A stretch of 64,000 nt of DNA. Origin: CAG-791 sp963658695 (GTDB lineage: Bacteria > Bacillota > Clostridia > Lachnospirales > Lachnospiraceae). Location of the stretch: assembly GCA_963658695.1 (NCBI GenBank), contig CAVKRN010000001.1, positions 1-64,000 of the forward strand. The letters are read 5' to 3'. Below are positions 1 to 9,526 of the stretch, piece by piece (positions within the stretch are counted from its first letter, which is position 1; each line of letters begins with the position of its first letter). The position numbers and the translations under genes were made by a program. The notes under the pieces are model-generated. The model saw only the letters and a program-made list of their open reading frames with translations, did no database searches and had not been told where the DNA came from.

Positions 1-136
1 GACGTGAGCCTTCCAAAGGAAGGCCACGGACGGACGAGTTTTGCGCGAATCGGGCGTTTGGTGAATCTGGGACATTCATAGAGAATCCCTGCGAGGAAAA
101 CATGAGCACCGCCCATTCCTGACGGAAGCCCCACGG
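1..136 (-). repeat. Half copy of a long inverted-repeat element (family 1, copy A)
   Basis: The reverse complement of about bases 1-120 matches 19728-19850 closely, with only scattered differences over more than 100 bases, including the stretches GGTGCTCATGTTTTCCTCGC and AGATTCACC. The window begins almost at the centre of the element, a small palindrome around GCCTTCCAAAGGAAGGC at 8-24, so only one arm is visible. The outer end is more diverged than in the 19.7 kb copy. I see no reading frame conserved between the copies, so it is treated as a non-coding repeat. Confidence 0.8.
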
Positions 137-213
137 CGTGGTTGCAGTTCACTTTCTCGTCAGTATTCACCGCTTGGCAGGCACGATGCAATCGGCCGAC
201 GACCTAGGAGAAA

Positions 214-1314
214 ATGTCATTGAAGCAAAGCAGATATCGAGGCGTAGTAAATTCTAAGAAGCAAAGCAGAAAGAGGAGAACTCCGTTCCTTCTTCTGCTT
301 TTTTGCGTGGTATTTCTGACTGGCTGTCAGACTTTGACGGGAAGTGCTTCTAAAAAGAGCGCCGGAGATACTGTTGGGAGCGCTGCCGGTGTTCTGGCCG
401 AAGCCGAATCCGGAAATGCCGCAGAGAGTAGCTCGGCATCAAGAGGGTGGTCTTCCATTCCGGAAGGCGCTGAGGCACAATCGCTTACGCCGGCCGAGGA
501 AGATACAAAAACGCAGGAAGAGCAGGAGGCGGAATCTACGGAAGAAGAGGAAAGTGATTCTGCCGATCCCCAGGAAGCGGAGGTTACAACCACACAGATG
601 GAAGACCTTGGCAGTGCCATGACGGGAACCGAGGAGGCCAAGGAACTGGTGAAGGCCTTCATGCAGGAGCGGGGGCTTAACAGCAGCAACTTTGCGGTGG
701 CCTATGAGAACCTTGTGACAGGTGAGGTGTTCTACTACAACGAACTCAAGCAGTGGGATGCCTGCAGTACCTACAAACTGCCTCTGAACCTTCTGTATTA
801 TGATATGGAGACAGCAGGGACCATAACAGGTGACACCATCGTGCCGGGAACCACGACGCCGCTTTCGGAATGCCATCACCAGAGCCTGGAGTTTTCCAAC
901 AACGAGCTTTCGGAAGCGATGATGGACAACCTGGGCAGCTACGACGTTGTGAAGCAGAACATGCGCAAGTATTTCACGCTTTCCGATGCAGAAATCGACA
1001 GCTCCTATTATCACCACAACTATTTCTGTGCACGGATGATGATGGACTGCGCAGCCTACCTTTACCAGCATCAGTCCGAGTATGCAGATGCGCTGGGCTA
1101 CCTCAAGGCGGCACAGCCGGGAGAGTACTTTAAGGCATACATATCTGACGTTACTATTGCGCAAAAATACGGCCTTCGCGACGGCTATAACCACAACGCC
1201 GGGATCGTATTCGCCCAAACGCCGTTTGCGTTGTCTGTCTATTCCTATCAGGCAGGCGGCGGTGAAATGATCGGACGGGTGGCCGAGCTCTTTTACCGCT
1301 ACAGCAATTCGTAA
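214..1314 (+). CDS. Exported class A beta-lactamase-like serine hydrolase lipoprotein
   Basis: A basic N-terminus and hydrophobic stretch end in a lipobox LTGC (Cys about residue 38), followed by a long Ser/Ala/Glu-rich linker to about residue 135. The rest resembles class A beta-lactamases and penicillin-recognising hydrolases: S185-T-Y-K188 fits SxxK, S228-N-N fits the SxN motif, and K318-Y-G sits where K-T-G is usual, followed by the family-like run DGYNHNAGIVF. It should be tethered outside the membrane and act on a peptide or beta-lactam-like substrate, but resistance is not implied and the KTG variant argues for caution. The start is uncertain: AGGAG at 206-210 is only 3 bases from this ATG but 9 bases from an in-frame TTG at 220. 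It stands alone, with a family 2 repeat overlapping its 3' end. Confidence 0.75.
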   Translation: MSLKQSRYRGVVNSKKQSRKRRTPFLLLLFCVVFLTGCQTLTGSASKKSAGDTVGSAAGVLAEAESGNAAESSSASRGWSSIPEGAEAQSLTPAEEDTKTQEEQEAESTEEEESDSADPQEAEVTTTQMEDLGSAMTGTEEAKELVKAFMQERGLNSSNFAVAYENLVTGEVFYYNELKQWDACSTYKLPLNLLYYDMETAGTITGDTIVPGTTTPLSECHHQSLEFSNNELSEAMMDNLGSYDVVKQNMRKYFTLSDAEIDSSYYHHNYFCARMMMDCAAYLYQHQSEYADALGYLKAAQPGEYFKAYISDVTIAQKYGLRDGYNHNAGIVFAQTPFALSVYSYQAGGGEMIGRVAELFYRYSNS

Positions 1315-1346
1315 GGACCAGAACCCGTCGCTGGCTGGCTTCTGTA
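1300..1346. repeat. Family 2 palindromic repeat, copy 1
   Basis: Contains CCAGaacccgtcgCTGG followed by CTGGC, bounded by TACAG at 1300 and CTGTA at 1342. It shares the core of the repeats near 7.6, 16.9, 29.4, 41.7 and 59.0 kb. The left edge lies inside the last codons of the preceding gene. Confidence 0.65.
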
Positions 1347-1377
1347 TATCCTCTGGCCTTAAATTTGACCGAAAAGT

Positions 1378-1406
1378 TTGACACTCAGTCATTTTCATCG
1401 TAAAAT
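1378..1406 (+). promoter_or_regulatory. Promoter of the opp operon
   Basis: A perfect -35 TTGACA at 1378-1383 and a -10 TAAAAT at 1401-1406 are separated by exactly 17 bases. Transcription would start near 1413, about 100 bases before oppB. Confidence 0.8.
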
Positions 1407-1408
1407 GC

Positions 1409-1440
1409 CATTTGTCTTTTGCTCAAGGACAAATGTTTTT
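1409..1440 (+). promoter_or_regulatory. Hairpin with T-run just downstream of the opp promoter
   Basis: CATTTGTC (1409-1416) and GACAAATG (1428-1435) form a perfect 8-bp inverted repeat followed by five T. It lies at the very start of the predicted opp transcript. It could terminate transcription from upstream, attenuate opp, or be a repressor operator; sequence alone does not decide. Confidence 0.5.
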
Positions 1441-1510
1441 AATCGGTGCACATGCCATCCGGCAGGCGCACCGGGTGAGTTATGGATTTTTTACAAGAGA
1501 GGAAAAAGAA

Positions 1511-2422
1511 TTGGCTAAGTATGTTGTGAAGCGAGTGCTTTTGGCAATCGTGACCATGTTCCTGATCTGCTTCATTACCTTTTTTACGATGAACGCTGTT
1601 CCGGGCGGACCGTTTAACGGTGAGAAGGCAAAGTCGGAAGCGGTTATGCAGGCACTCAATGCCCGCTACGGTTTGGATCAGCCTGTGGGTGTCCAGTTTG
1701 TTAATTACATGAAGAATCTGCTTCATGGAGATTTTGGCGTTTCTCTGAAGACGGGACGCAGCATTTCACAGACCATTTTTGAATCCTTTTCTGTTTCGGC
1801 AAAGCTTGGCCTTCTGGCTGTCGTGGTTGCACTGATCTGCGGTCTTGTACTGGGATGTATTGCAGCTCTGAATCGAAATAAATGGCCGGACCATGTGATT
1901 ATTTTCTTTGTAACACTCTTTACGGCAATGCCCAGTTTCGTGGCGGCCTCCTTCCTTTTGCTGGTGTTCTGTATTCAGCTGGGATGGGTTCCGGTATGGA
2001 GCACAACCAATTCGAACTATGTTCTTCCGATCATTGCCCTTTCCCTTTCTCCGATGGCGTACATTACGCGTCTCACGAAGACCAGTATGTTGGATGTGTT
2101 GGGGCAGGATTACATCCGCACCGCAAGAGCAAAGGGTGTACGGCCGGGGAAGGTCGTTTTCGTGCATGCACTGCGCAATGCGCTGATTCCTGTCATTACC
2201 TATGTCGGTCCTTTGATTGCCGGCATTGTGACGGGCTCTCTTGTGGTAGAGAAAATTTTTACCATCGGCGGCCTTGGATCCAAGTTCGTGGATTCCATCA
2301 CGAACCGTGACTATCCGATGATTATGGGAACCACCATTTTCCTTGCATTCATCATGATCCTGATGAACCTGGTCAGCGATCTTGTCTATAAGCTGGTGGA
2401 TCCGCGAATTACATTGGATTAA
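1511..2422 (+). CDS. oppB: Oligopeptide ABC transporter permease OppB
   Basis: Inner-membrane permease of the peptide/nickel importer family, about 303 residues, the usual OppB length. Hydrophobic helices begin directly after the start (VVKRVLLAIVTMFLICFITFF). The N-terminal MNAVPGGPF region and the later DYIRTARAKGV loop, which contacts the ATPases, are both typical. The start chosen is TTG at 1511 because AAGAGAGG at 1495-1502 lies 8 bases upstream; the frame is open further upstream, but that adds an untypical extension. First gene of oppBCDF-oppA; oppC follows after a short gap. Confidence 0.93.
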   Translation: MAKYVVKRVLLAIVTMFLICFITFFTMNAVPGGPFNGEKAKSEAVMQALNARYGLDQPVGVQFVNYMKNLLHGDFGVSLKTGRSISQTIFESFSVSAKLGLLAVVVALICGLVLGCIAALNRNKWPDHVIIFFVTLFTAMPSFVAASFLLLVFCIQLGWVPVWSTTNSNYVLPIIALSLSPMAYITRLTKTSMLDVLGQDYIRTARAKGVRPGKVVFVHALRNALIPVITYVGPLIAGIVTGSLVVEKIFTIGGLGSKFVDSITNRDYPMIMGTTIFLAFIMILMNLVSDLVYKLVDPRITLD

Positions 2423-2447
2423 AGAAGGATTGAGGAGAGATACAATA

Positions 2448-3527
2448 ATGGCGCAGAATTACGATATTCCCACACCAAAGAAGCGGCTTTTGAGCCTGCA
2501 GATGGACCCTGCGAAATTTGAAAAGGCAACCGACGAAGAGAAGAAGCAGCAGGATGTAATGGCAGAATCCACCACATTCTTAAAGGATGGCTTCCGCCGG
2601 CTTCGCAAAAATCCGTTGGCGATGTTCGCGACGGTGGTTCTTGTTCTGGTTATTCTTACCATGATTTTTGCTCCGATGATTGTTCCCTACAGCTACGAGG
2701 AGATCATCACGGTGGAAGGTGTTCGTGACAAGAGAGCAGCGAACCTGGGACCGTTTGAGTACTCCGAGCTGGAGCAGGCATACATGGAGAAGTACAATGT
2801 AAAGATCTTCCCGCACATTCTGGGAACCGATGAGCTCTGTCGTGATTACTTCATCCGCGTGGTGTACGGTGCGAGAGTGTCCTTCCTGGTCGGTGTGTTT
2901 GCGGCTGTGATGGTGGCGATCATCGGTACGCTGTACGGCGCTATATCCGGATATGCCGGCGGGCGAGTGGATCTTATCATGATGCGAATCGTAGATATTA
3001 TCTATTCCCTTCCGGATCTTTTGATCATCATTTTGCTGTCTGTGGTATTCAAGGAGCGGTTTGACTTTTCATCGGTACCGGTGATCGGCAAGCTCGGCAA
3101 TAACATGGTTGCCATGTTCATTGTATTCGGACTTCTTTACTGGGTTGGAATGGCAAGACTTGTTCGCGGCCAGATCCTGACACTGAAGAAAAACGAGTAT
3201 GTACTCGCAGCGAAGGTCATGGGCGCCAGCGGAAGCCGCATCATCCGGCGTCACATTCTCCCGAACTGTCTGTCGGTCATCATCATTATGACTGCGCAGG
3301 AGATCCCGGCAGCCATCTTTACCGAGTCCTATCTGTCCTTCCTGGGACTGGGCGTTTCGCTTCCGATGCCGTCTCTTGGCTCCCTTGCCAACGCGGCCCG
3401 CTCCGGTATGCAGTCCTATCCGCTCAAGCTCGTGTTCCCGGCGGTTGCCATCGTGCTGATTGTATTGTCCTTTAACCTTCTGGGTGATGCACTGCGGGAT
3501 GCTTTTGATCCGAAGCTGAAGAACTAA
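2448..3527 (+). CDS. oppC: Oligopeptide ABC transporter permease OppC
   Basis: Second membrane subunit, about 359 residues. A cytosolic N-terminal region of about 60 residues precedes the first helix (LAMFATVVLVLVILTMIFAPMIV), as in OppC proteins. A soluble loop between the first two helices contains the family-like HILGTDELCRDYF. The coupling loop is EYVLAAKVMGASGSRIIRRHILPN. The start is ATG 2448 behind GAGGAGAG at 2432-2439. Cotranscribed with oppB and oppD. Confidence 0.93.
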   Translation: MAQNYDIPTPKKRLLSLQMDPAKFEKATDEEKKQQDVMAESTTFLKDGFRRLRKNPLAMFATVVLVLVILTMIFAPMIVPYSYEEIITVEGVRDKRAANLGPFEYSELEQAYMEKYNVKIFPHILGTDELCRDYFIRVVYGARVSFLVGVFAAVMVAIIGTLYGAISGYAGGRVDLIMMRIVDIIYSLPDLLIIILLSVVFKERFDFSSVPVIGKLGNNMVAMFIVFGLLYWVGMARLVRGQILTLKKNEYVLAAKVMGASGSRIIRRHILPNCLSVIIIMTAQEIPAAIFTESYLSFLGLGVSLPMPSLGSLANAARSGMQSYPLKLVFPAVAIVLIVLSFNLLGDALRDAFDPKLKN

Positions 3528-3541
3528 GGGAGGATGCGGAC

Positions 3542-4605
<1,064 letters not shown>

Positions 4606-4606
<1 letters not shown>

Positions 4607-5583
4607 TGGCAGATCAGAACAAGAAAAGTGAATACCTCGTAGAGGTAAAGGATCTGAAGGAATATTTTCCGATCAAAAAAGGACTTTTCCAGACCATTCC
4701 GCTGAAGGCAGTCGATGGTGTATCATTCTCCATTAAGCCGGGTGAAACGTTGGGACTGGTCGGCGAGTCCGGCTGCGGCAAAACCACCGTTGGCCGCACG
4801 CTTCTGCATTTGTACAAGCCCACCGGCGGAGAGTTTTATTTTGACGGAGAACTGGTGACGGAGAAGAACATTCATCCCCTGCGCAAGCAGATGCAGATGG
4901 TGTTCCAGGATCCGTATTCGTCCTTGAATCCCCGTATGACCGTAGAGGATATCATCGGTGAGCCGCTGGATATCCATAAGCTGTATTCGTCCAAGGGCGA
5001 GCGCCATGATAAGATTATGCATCTGATGGAGCTGGTGGGACTCAACGCTGAGCATGCTACGCGCTATGCGCATGAGTTTTCCGGCGGACAGCGGCAGCGC
5101 ATCGGTATTGCAAGAGCACTGGCTGTGGATCCCAAGTTCATTGTTTGCGATGAGCCGGTTTCTGCACTGGACGTTTCCATCCAGGCGCAGGTCATCAATA
5201 TGTTCGAAGAGCTCCAGGAAAAGCTGGGTGTGACTTATCTGTTCATTGCCCATGACCTTCTGGTAGTTCATCACATTTCTCAGAGAATTGCTGTTATGTA
5301 TCTGGGGAAGATCGTGGAGATCGCCGATGCCGATGAGCTGAACGAACATCCGATTCATCCGTATACGCTGTCTCTTTTGTCCGCGGTTCCGGTTCCGGAT
5401 CCGAAGACGGCAAGAGCCTCCAACCGCATCGTGCTGGAGGGAGATATTCCTTCACCGCTCCACATGCCCAGCGGTTGCCCGTTCCGGACACGCTGCAAGT
5501 ATGCAACCGATCGCTGCAAGGAAGAGTGTCCGACACTGACCGATCGCGGAAACGGACATCAGGTTGCGTGCTGGGTGAAGTGA
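4606..5583 (+). CDS. oppF: Oligopeptide ABC transporter ATP-binding protein OppF
   Basis: Second ATPase, 325 residues. Walker A is GESGCGKT, the signature is FSGGQRQRIGIARAL, and Walker B is FIVCDEPVSALD. The C-terminal GCPFRTRCKYATDRCKEECP again supplies the four-cysteine tail of the family. The ATG overlaps the oppD stop (ATAATG). The heterodimer with OppD would power uptake through OppBC. An imperfect hairpin follows before oppA. Confidence 0.94.
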
Positions 5584-5610
5584 TACACGTTGATTCCAGG
5601 CAATAGGCCT

Positions 5611-5643
5611 GTTTCAAGCTCCTGGCGGCGTCACCAGGGAAAC
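5611..5643 (+). promoter_or_regulatory. Hairpin between oppF and oppA
   Basis: GTTTC (5611-5615) plus CCTGG (5621-5625) can pair with CCAGG (5634-5638) plus GAAAC (5639-5643), leaving one asymmetric internal loop. It may protect or set the level of the downstream oppA message; there is no tight T-run, so termination is not claimed. Confidence 0.4.
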
Positions 5644-5672
5644 TGTTCATACTTTTTCAGAGGAGGAATGTT

Positions 5673-7502
5673 ATGAAAAAGAGAGTTATTGCTACATTGC
5701 TTGCAGGTGTTATGTCTGCAAGCCTGTTGGCTGGCTGCTCGGATGCTTCTTCTGCTCCTGCGACTGCAACTTCGGATGCAGCAGCAGAGACCAGCGAGGC
5801 TTCTGAAACGGCTGACACAGCAGAAGAGTCTGCAGACGAGGCGACAGAGGATACTGTATTCATGGACTTTGAGGGCGCTGACAACTACAGCTACGCTCCG
5901 AAGTGGGATGACTTCAACAACCTGATCGCAGACATCCGCGTTACCACTGATCTGGAGGAGCGCGAAGCTAAGCTCCATGAGGCAGAGGATATGCTCATGG
6001 CTACCGGCGCAGTTCTCCCGATCTACTACTACAATGATCTGTATCTGGAGAAGACCGAGTGGTCCGGCGATTTCGCGACCGTATTCGGCACCAAGTACTT
6101 CATGTATGCTAAGAAGAACGGCGAGAACGCAGACGTTATGAAGATTAACCTGGCTTCTGAGCCGGATCATCTGGATCCTGCACTCAACAGCACGGTTGAC
6201 GGCGCTGCACTGGCTGCAAACTCCTTCGTAGGTCTTTACACCTATGATCAGGACGGCACCACCATGGTTCCCGCTCTTGCTGACGGTGACCCGGAAATCT
6301 CTGAGGACGGTCTTACCTACACCATCCACATGAAGAAGGATCTGAAGTGGTCCGATGGTTCTGAGCTGAATGCAAATGATATCATCTACTCCTGGAACAG
6401 AGCAGTAGATCCGAACACAGCTTCGGACTATTCCTATCTGTTCTCTGTAATCAAGGGCTATGGCGACGGATCCGCTCCGGAACTGGCTATTGAGGCTCCG
6501 GATGATTACACCGTTGTATTCACGCTGGAGGCACAGTGCCCTTACATCATGAGCCTTCTTGCCTTCCCGGTATTCATGCCGGTACAGCAGGCTGCTGTTG
6601 AGAGCGCTTCGGATTGGGAGACCAACCCTGGTTCCTGGGCTTCTGAGGCAGGCTTTGTTTCCAACGGTGCTTTCGTTCTGAAGGAGTGGAAGCACAACGA
6701 GTCCATGGTTTATGTCAAGAACCCTTACTACTATGATGCAGAGAATGTATCCGTAGATGAGCTTGACTTCATGCTGTCCGCAGATGATACTGCAATCCTT
6801 GCAGCATACCAGGCTGGCGACATTGACTATGCAGATACCGTTCCTACCAACGAGATCCAGAATCTCAAGAGCGGCGAGGACTTCCATGTTATTCCGAACA
6901 TGGGAACCTACTATGTATGCTTCAATGTGAACTCCAGCATGTTCGAGGGCATGACTGCAACCGATGCTGCACTGGAGCGCCGCGCACTTGCTAAGCTCAT
7001 CGATCGTCAGTACATCATTGACACCATCGGACAGACCGAGCAGGAGGCAGCTACGTCCTTCGTTCCTACCGGCATGAGCGATGGCCACGGCGGTGTGTTC
7101 AAGGCCAACGACGATGCATACACCTTCCCTTATGAGGATGAGCTCGGATACTACAGCGCAGAGGTTGATGTTGATGGTGCCATTGCTCTTCTGAAGGAAG
7201 CAGGCTTCAAGTTCAACGATGACAACACGCTGTCCGATGAGACTCCGATTCACATCAACTACCTCACCAACGAGGGAACAGGCCACGAGGGTATTGCTCA
7301 GGCCATCCAGCAGGATCTGGCTGTAATCGGTGTTACCATGGAGATCACTGTTGAGGACTGGCAGACCTTCCTTAACGACCGCAAGCAGGGCAACTTCGAC
7401 GTAGCTCGTGAGGGCTGGCTTGCTGACTATGATGATCCGATCAACATGCTGGAGCTCTTCACCTCTGACTCCGGCAACAACGATGCACAGCTCGGCAAGT
7501 AA
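5673..7502 (+). CDS. oppA: Oligopeptide-binding lipoprotein OppA, apparently circularly permuted
   Basis: Solute-binding protein (family 5) that hands peptides to OppBCDF. Signal peptide and lipobox end at Cys22, followed by an acidic low-complexity linker to about residue 62. Unusually, residues 74-148 (from YAPKWDDFNNLI through LPIYYYNDLYL to KYFMYA) look like the segment normally found at the C-terminus of OppA. The canonical N-terminal segment (INLASEPDHLDPAL) begins only at about 158. The protein stops after FTSDSGNNDAQ, exactly where that segment would normally follow. So all expected parts are present in rotated order, and a simple truncation or frameshift does not fit. A GAGGAGG site precedes the ATG, and codon choice looks like that of a highly expressed gene. 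Last gene of the operon, followed by a strong terminator. Confidence 0.9.
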   Translation: MKKRVIATLLAGVMSASLLAGCSDASSAPATATSDAAAETSEASETADTAEESADEATEDTVFMDFEGADNYSYAPKWDDFNNLIADIRVTTDLEEREAKLHEAEDMLMATGAVLPIYYYNDLYLEKTEWSGDFATVFGTKYFMYAKKNGENADVMKINLASEPDHLDPALNSTVDGAALAANSFVGLYTYDQDGTTMVPALADGDPEISEDGLTYTIHMKKDLKWSDGSELNANDIIYSWNRAVDPNTASDYSYLFSVIKGYGDGSAPELAIEAPDDYTVVFTLEAQCPYIMSLLAFPVFMPVQQAAVESASDWETNPGSWASEAGFVSNGAFVLKEWKHNESMVYVKNPYYYDAENVSVDELDFMLSADDTAILAAYQAGDIDYADTVPTNEIQNLKSGEDFHVIPNMGTYYVCFNVNSSMFEGMTATDAALERRALAKLIDRQYIIDTIGQTEQEAATSFVPTGMSDGHGGVFKANDDAYTFPYEDELGYYSAEVDVDGAIALLKEAGFKFNDDNTLSDETPIHINYLTNEGTGHEGIAQAIQQDLAVIGVTMEITVEDWQTFLNDRKQGNFDVAREGWLADYDDPINMLELFTSDSGNNDAQLGK

Positions 7503-7546
7503 TTTGCGGCTGCTCGCTGTTTGATCGAATAGCAGGTTTGTAATTG

Positions 7547-7583
7547 GATCCCTGCCCGGTTTATCCGGGCAGGGATCTTTTTT
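7547..7583 (+). terminator. Rho-independent terminator of the opp operon
   Basis: A 13-bp GC-rich stem, GATCCCTGCCCGG (7547-7559) with CCGGGCAGGGATC (7565-7577), is followed by six T. Confidence 0.92.
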
Positions 7584-7610
7584 GTAGCCAGTGACGGGTC
7601 CTGGCGGCAC
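7584..7610 (+). repeat. Family 2 palindromic repeat, copy 2
   Basis: Contains GCCAGTGACGGGTCCTGGCG, one base different from the family core GCCAGCGACGGGTCCTGGCG. It directly abuts the opp terminator and precedes the next promoter. Confidence 0.7.
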
Positions 7611-7621
7611 AATCGCTGCAG

Positions 7622-7650
7622 TTGACTCTGCCTGCGTCCTGCCGTATGAT
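7622..7650 (+). promoter_or_regulatory. Promoter of the ABC exporter gene
   Basis: TTGACT at 7622-7627 and TATGAT at 7645-7650 with a 17-base spacer. The RBS AAAGGAG and ATG 7693 follow at a sensible distance. Confidence 0.72.
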
Positions 7651-7692
7651 CAAATACCGTGTGGAACGGATATATGTAAAGGAGTTGATCGA

Positions 7693-9450
7693 ATGAATCG
7701 GAAGAAGGAAGGGGCAACGAACGGAAGCCTTGCGGAGCTGCGCATGCTGCTTTCTTATTTCAAGCCGCACATGGGCCTTTTTTATCTGGACATGGTGAGT
7801 GCATTGGCCATTGCTGCCATTGATCTGGCTTTTCCAGCGGTTTCACGGTGGGTGATGTATACGCTCCTTCCGGATCATGCCTGGAAGACCTTCTGGATTG
7901 TGATGCTGGTGGTGACGGTGGCGTATGTGCTTCGCTCTGCCTTTTATTATGTCATCTGCTATTGGGGGCACAATTTCGGCGCGAGAGTGGAAGCAGACAT
8001 TCGCGGGGATCTATTTGCGCATATTCAGAAGCTTAGCTACAGCTTTTTTGATCATAACCGCGTGGGACAGCTGATGAGCCGTCTGACGACGGATCTGTTT
8101 GATGTGACAGAGATGTCCCACCACGGACCGGAGGATATTTTTATTTCCAGCGTCACCATTGTCGGTGCCCTGATCATTATGTACACCATCCAGTGGAAGC
8201 TGGCGTTGGTGTTGACGGTAATGATACCGATCTTTTTTGCGGTTATTTTCCGCTGCAGACGCCATATGCGGGATTCGTCCCGACAGGTAAAGAGCACGAT
8301 TTCTTCCATCAATGCGGATTTTGAATCGGAGCTTTCCGGTATGCGCACGGCAAAGGCGTTTGCCAATGAGACAGAAGAGCTTCGGCGCTTTCAGGAAGCC
8401 AACGCCAGCTATCGCTGTGCGAAATTCGGTTTCCACCGGGCGATGGCGGAGTTCAATGCGGCGATGGAATTCTTCCTGTGTATGCTGTCCGTGGCGGTGA
8501 TTTCCGTCGGCGGTGCGCTGATCATGCAGGGACAGCTTAATGTAATTGACCTTATTACCTTCAGCTTGTATGTTGCTGCCTTTGTCAGCCCCATTCGAAA
8601 GCTGTCCGGCACCACAGAGATGATTGCAAACGGAATGGCGGGCTTTCATCATTTTGCAGAGCTGATGCATATGCAGCCGGAAATTCAGGACGCAGAATAC
8701 GCTGGTGAGCTGGAAAATGTGCGCGGCGATATTCGTGTGGATCACATTTCATTTGCATATCAGGAGAATCCGGAGGTCCTGCACGATATTTCGTTATCAG
8801 TCCATGCCGGAGAGACACTGGCGCTTGTCGGCTCCTCGGGCGGCGGCAAAACAACACTGAGCCAGCTGATTCCAAGATTTTACGATGTGTCGGAGGGTGC
8901 CATCTATGTGGATGACCAGGATGTGCGGCAGGTGACACAGGAATCCCTCCATCGGAGTATCGGCGTGGTCTCGCAGGATGTATTTCTTTTTGCAGGGAGC
9001 ATTGCGGACAATATCCGCTACGGAAAGCTGGATGCGACGATGGAAGAGGTTCGCACGGCGGCCCGTCTTGCGGAAATTGCAGAAGACATCGAAGCAATGC
9101 CGGATGGATATGACACGAACGTGGGAGAGCGGGGCGTTCTTTTGTCCGGCGGACAGAAGCAGCGCATTTCGATTGCCCGGATTTTCCTGAAAAACCCGCC
9201 GATTCTGATTCTGGATGAGGCCACTTCGGCGCTGGACAGCGTCACGGAGGCACGGATTCAGAAGACCTTTGAAAAGCTCTCCCGGGGAAGGACGAGCATA
9301 ATCATTGCGCATCGCCTTTCTACGGTACGACATGCCGATCGCATTGCTGTCATTGAGGGTGGTCGTATCGCGGAGCTGGGAACACACCGTCAGCTGATGG
9401 AGCTGGATGGGGAATATGCACAGCTCGTTCGAACACAGGAGCTTGCGTAG
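7693..9450 (+). CDS. ABC exporter, fused membrane and ATPase domains (type IV exporter half-transporter)
   Basis: About 585 residues. The N-terminal half holds the six-helix exporter domain (LFYLDMVSALAIAAIDLAF onward, with a typical GARVEADIRGDLFAHIQKLSYSF coupling region). The C-terminal half is the ATPase: Walker A GSSGGGKTT, Q-loop VVSQDVFLF, signature LLSGGQKQRISIARIFL, Walker B ILILDEATSALD and H-loop IAHRLSTV. It should act as a homodimer or with a partner encoded elsewhere; substrate (drug, lipid or peptide) is not readable. ATG 7693 is preferred to the open frame further upstream because AAAGGAG lies at 7678-7684. A MATE transporter follows after 76 bases. Confidence 0.9.
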   Translation: MNRKKEGATNGSLAELRMLLSYFKPHMGLFYLDMVSALAIAAIDLAFPAVSRWVMYTLLPDHAWKTFWIVMLVVTVAYVLRSAFYYVICYWGHNFGARVEADIRGDLFAHIQKLSYSFFDHNRVGQLMSRLTTDLFDVTEMSHHGPEDIFISSVTIVGALIIMYTIQWKLALVLTVMIPIFFAVIFRCRRHMRDSSRQVKSTISSINADFESELSGMRTAKAFANETEELRRFQEANASYRCAKFGFHRAMAEFNAAMEFFLCMLSVAVISVGGALIMQGQLNVIDLITFSLYVAAFVSPIRKLSGTTEMIANGMAGFHHFAELMHMQPEIQDAEYAGELENVRGDIRVDHISFAYQENPEVLHDISLSVHAGETLALVGSSGGGKTTLSQLIPRFYDVSEGAIYVDDQDVRQVTQESLHRSIGVVSQDVFLFAGSIADNIRYGKLDATMEEVRTAARLAEIAEDIEAMPDGYDTNVGERGVLLSGGQKQRISIARIFLKNPPILILDEATSALDSVTEARIQKTFEKLSRGRTSIIIAHRLSTVRHADRIAVIEGGRIAELGTHRQLMELDGEYAQLVRTQELA

Positions 9451-9493
9451 ATATTCGGAGTCAAGCATCTTTTTTGCAAAGTGGGCTGAATAG

Positions 9494-9509
9494 TTACGCC
9501 CTTGCGTAA
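9494..9509. promoter_or_regulatory. Short perfect inverted repeat upstream of the MATE gene
   Basis: TTACGC-cctt-GCGTAA lies about 20 bases before the MATE start codon. The size suits a small regulator operator or a leader hairpin beside the AAGGG ribosome site; no cognate regulator is identified. Confidence 0.35.
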
Positions 9510-9526
9510 GTTTAAGGGATTATAAA

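Noticed and set aside
5673..7502. oppA as a truncated or frameshifted gene because its C-terminus ends early
   Set aside because: The missing C-terminal segment is present at the N-terminus in the same frame, so rearrangement explains it better.
5631..7610. A 659-residue open frame on the minus strand opposite oppA
   Set aside because: It is the antisense shadow of a strongly codon-biased gene; no start context, no recognisable domain, and the plus strand holds a complete lipoprotein.
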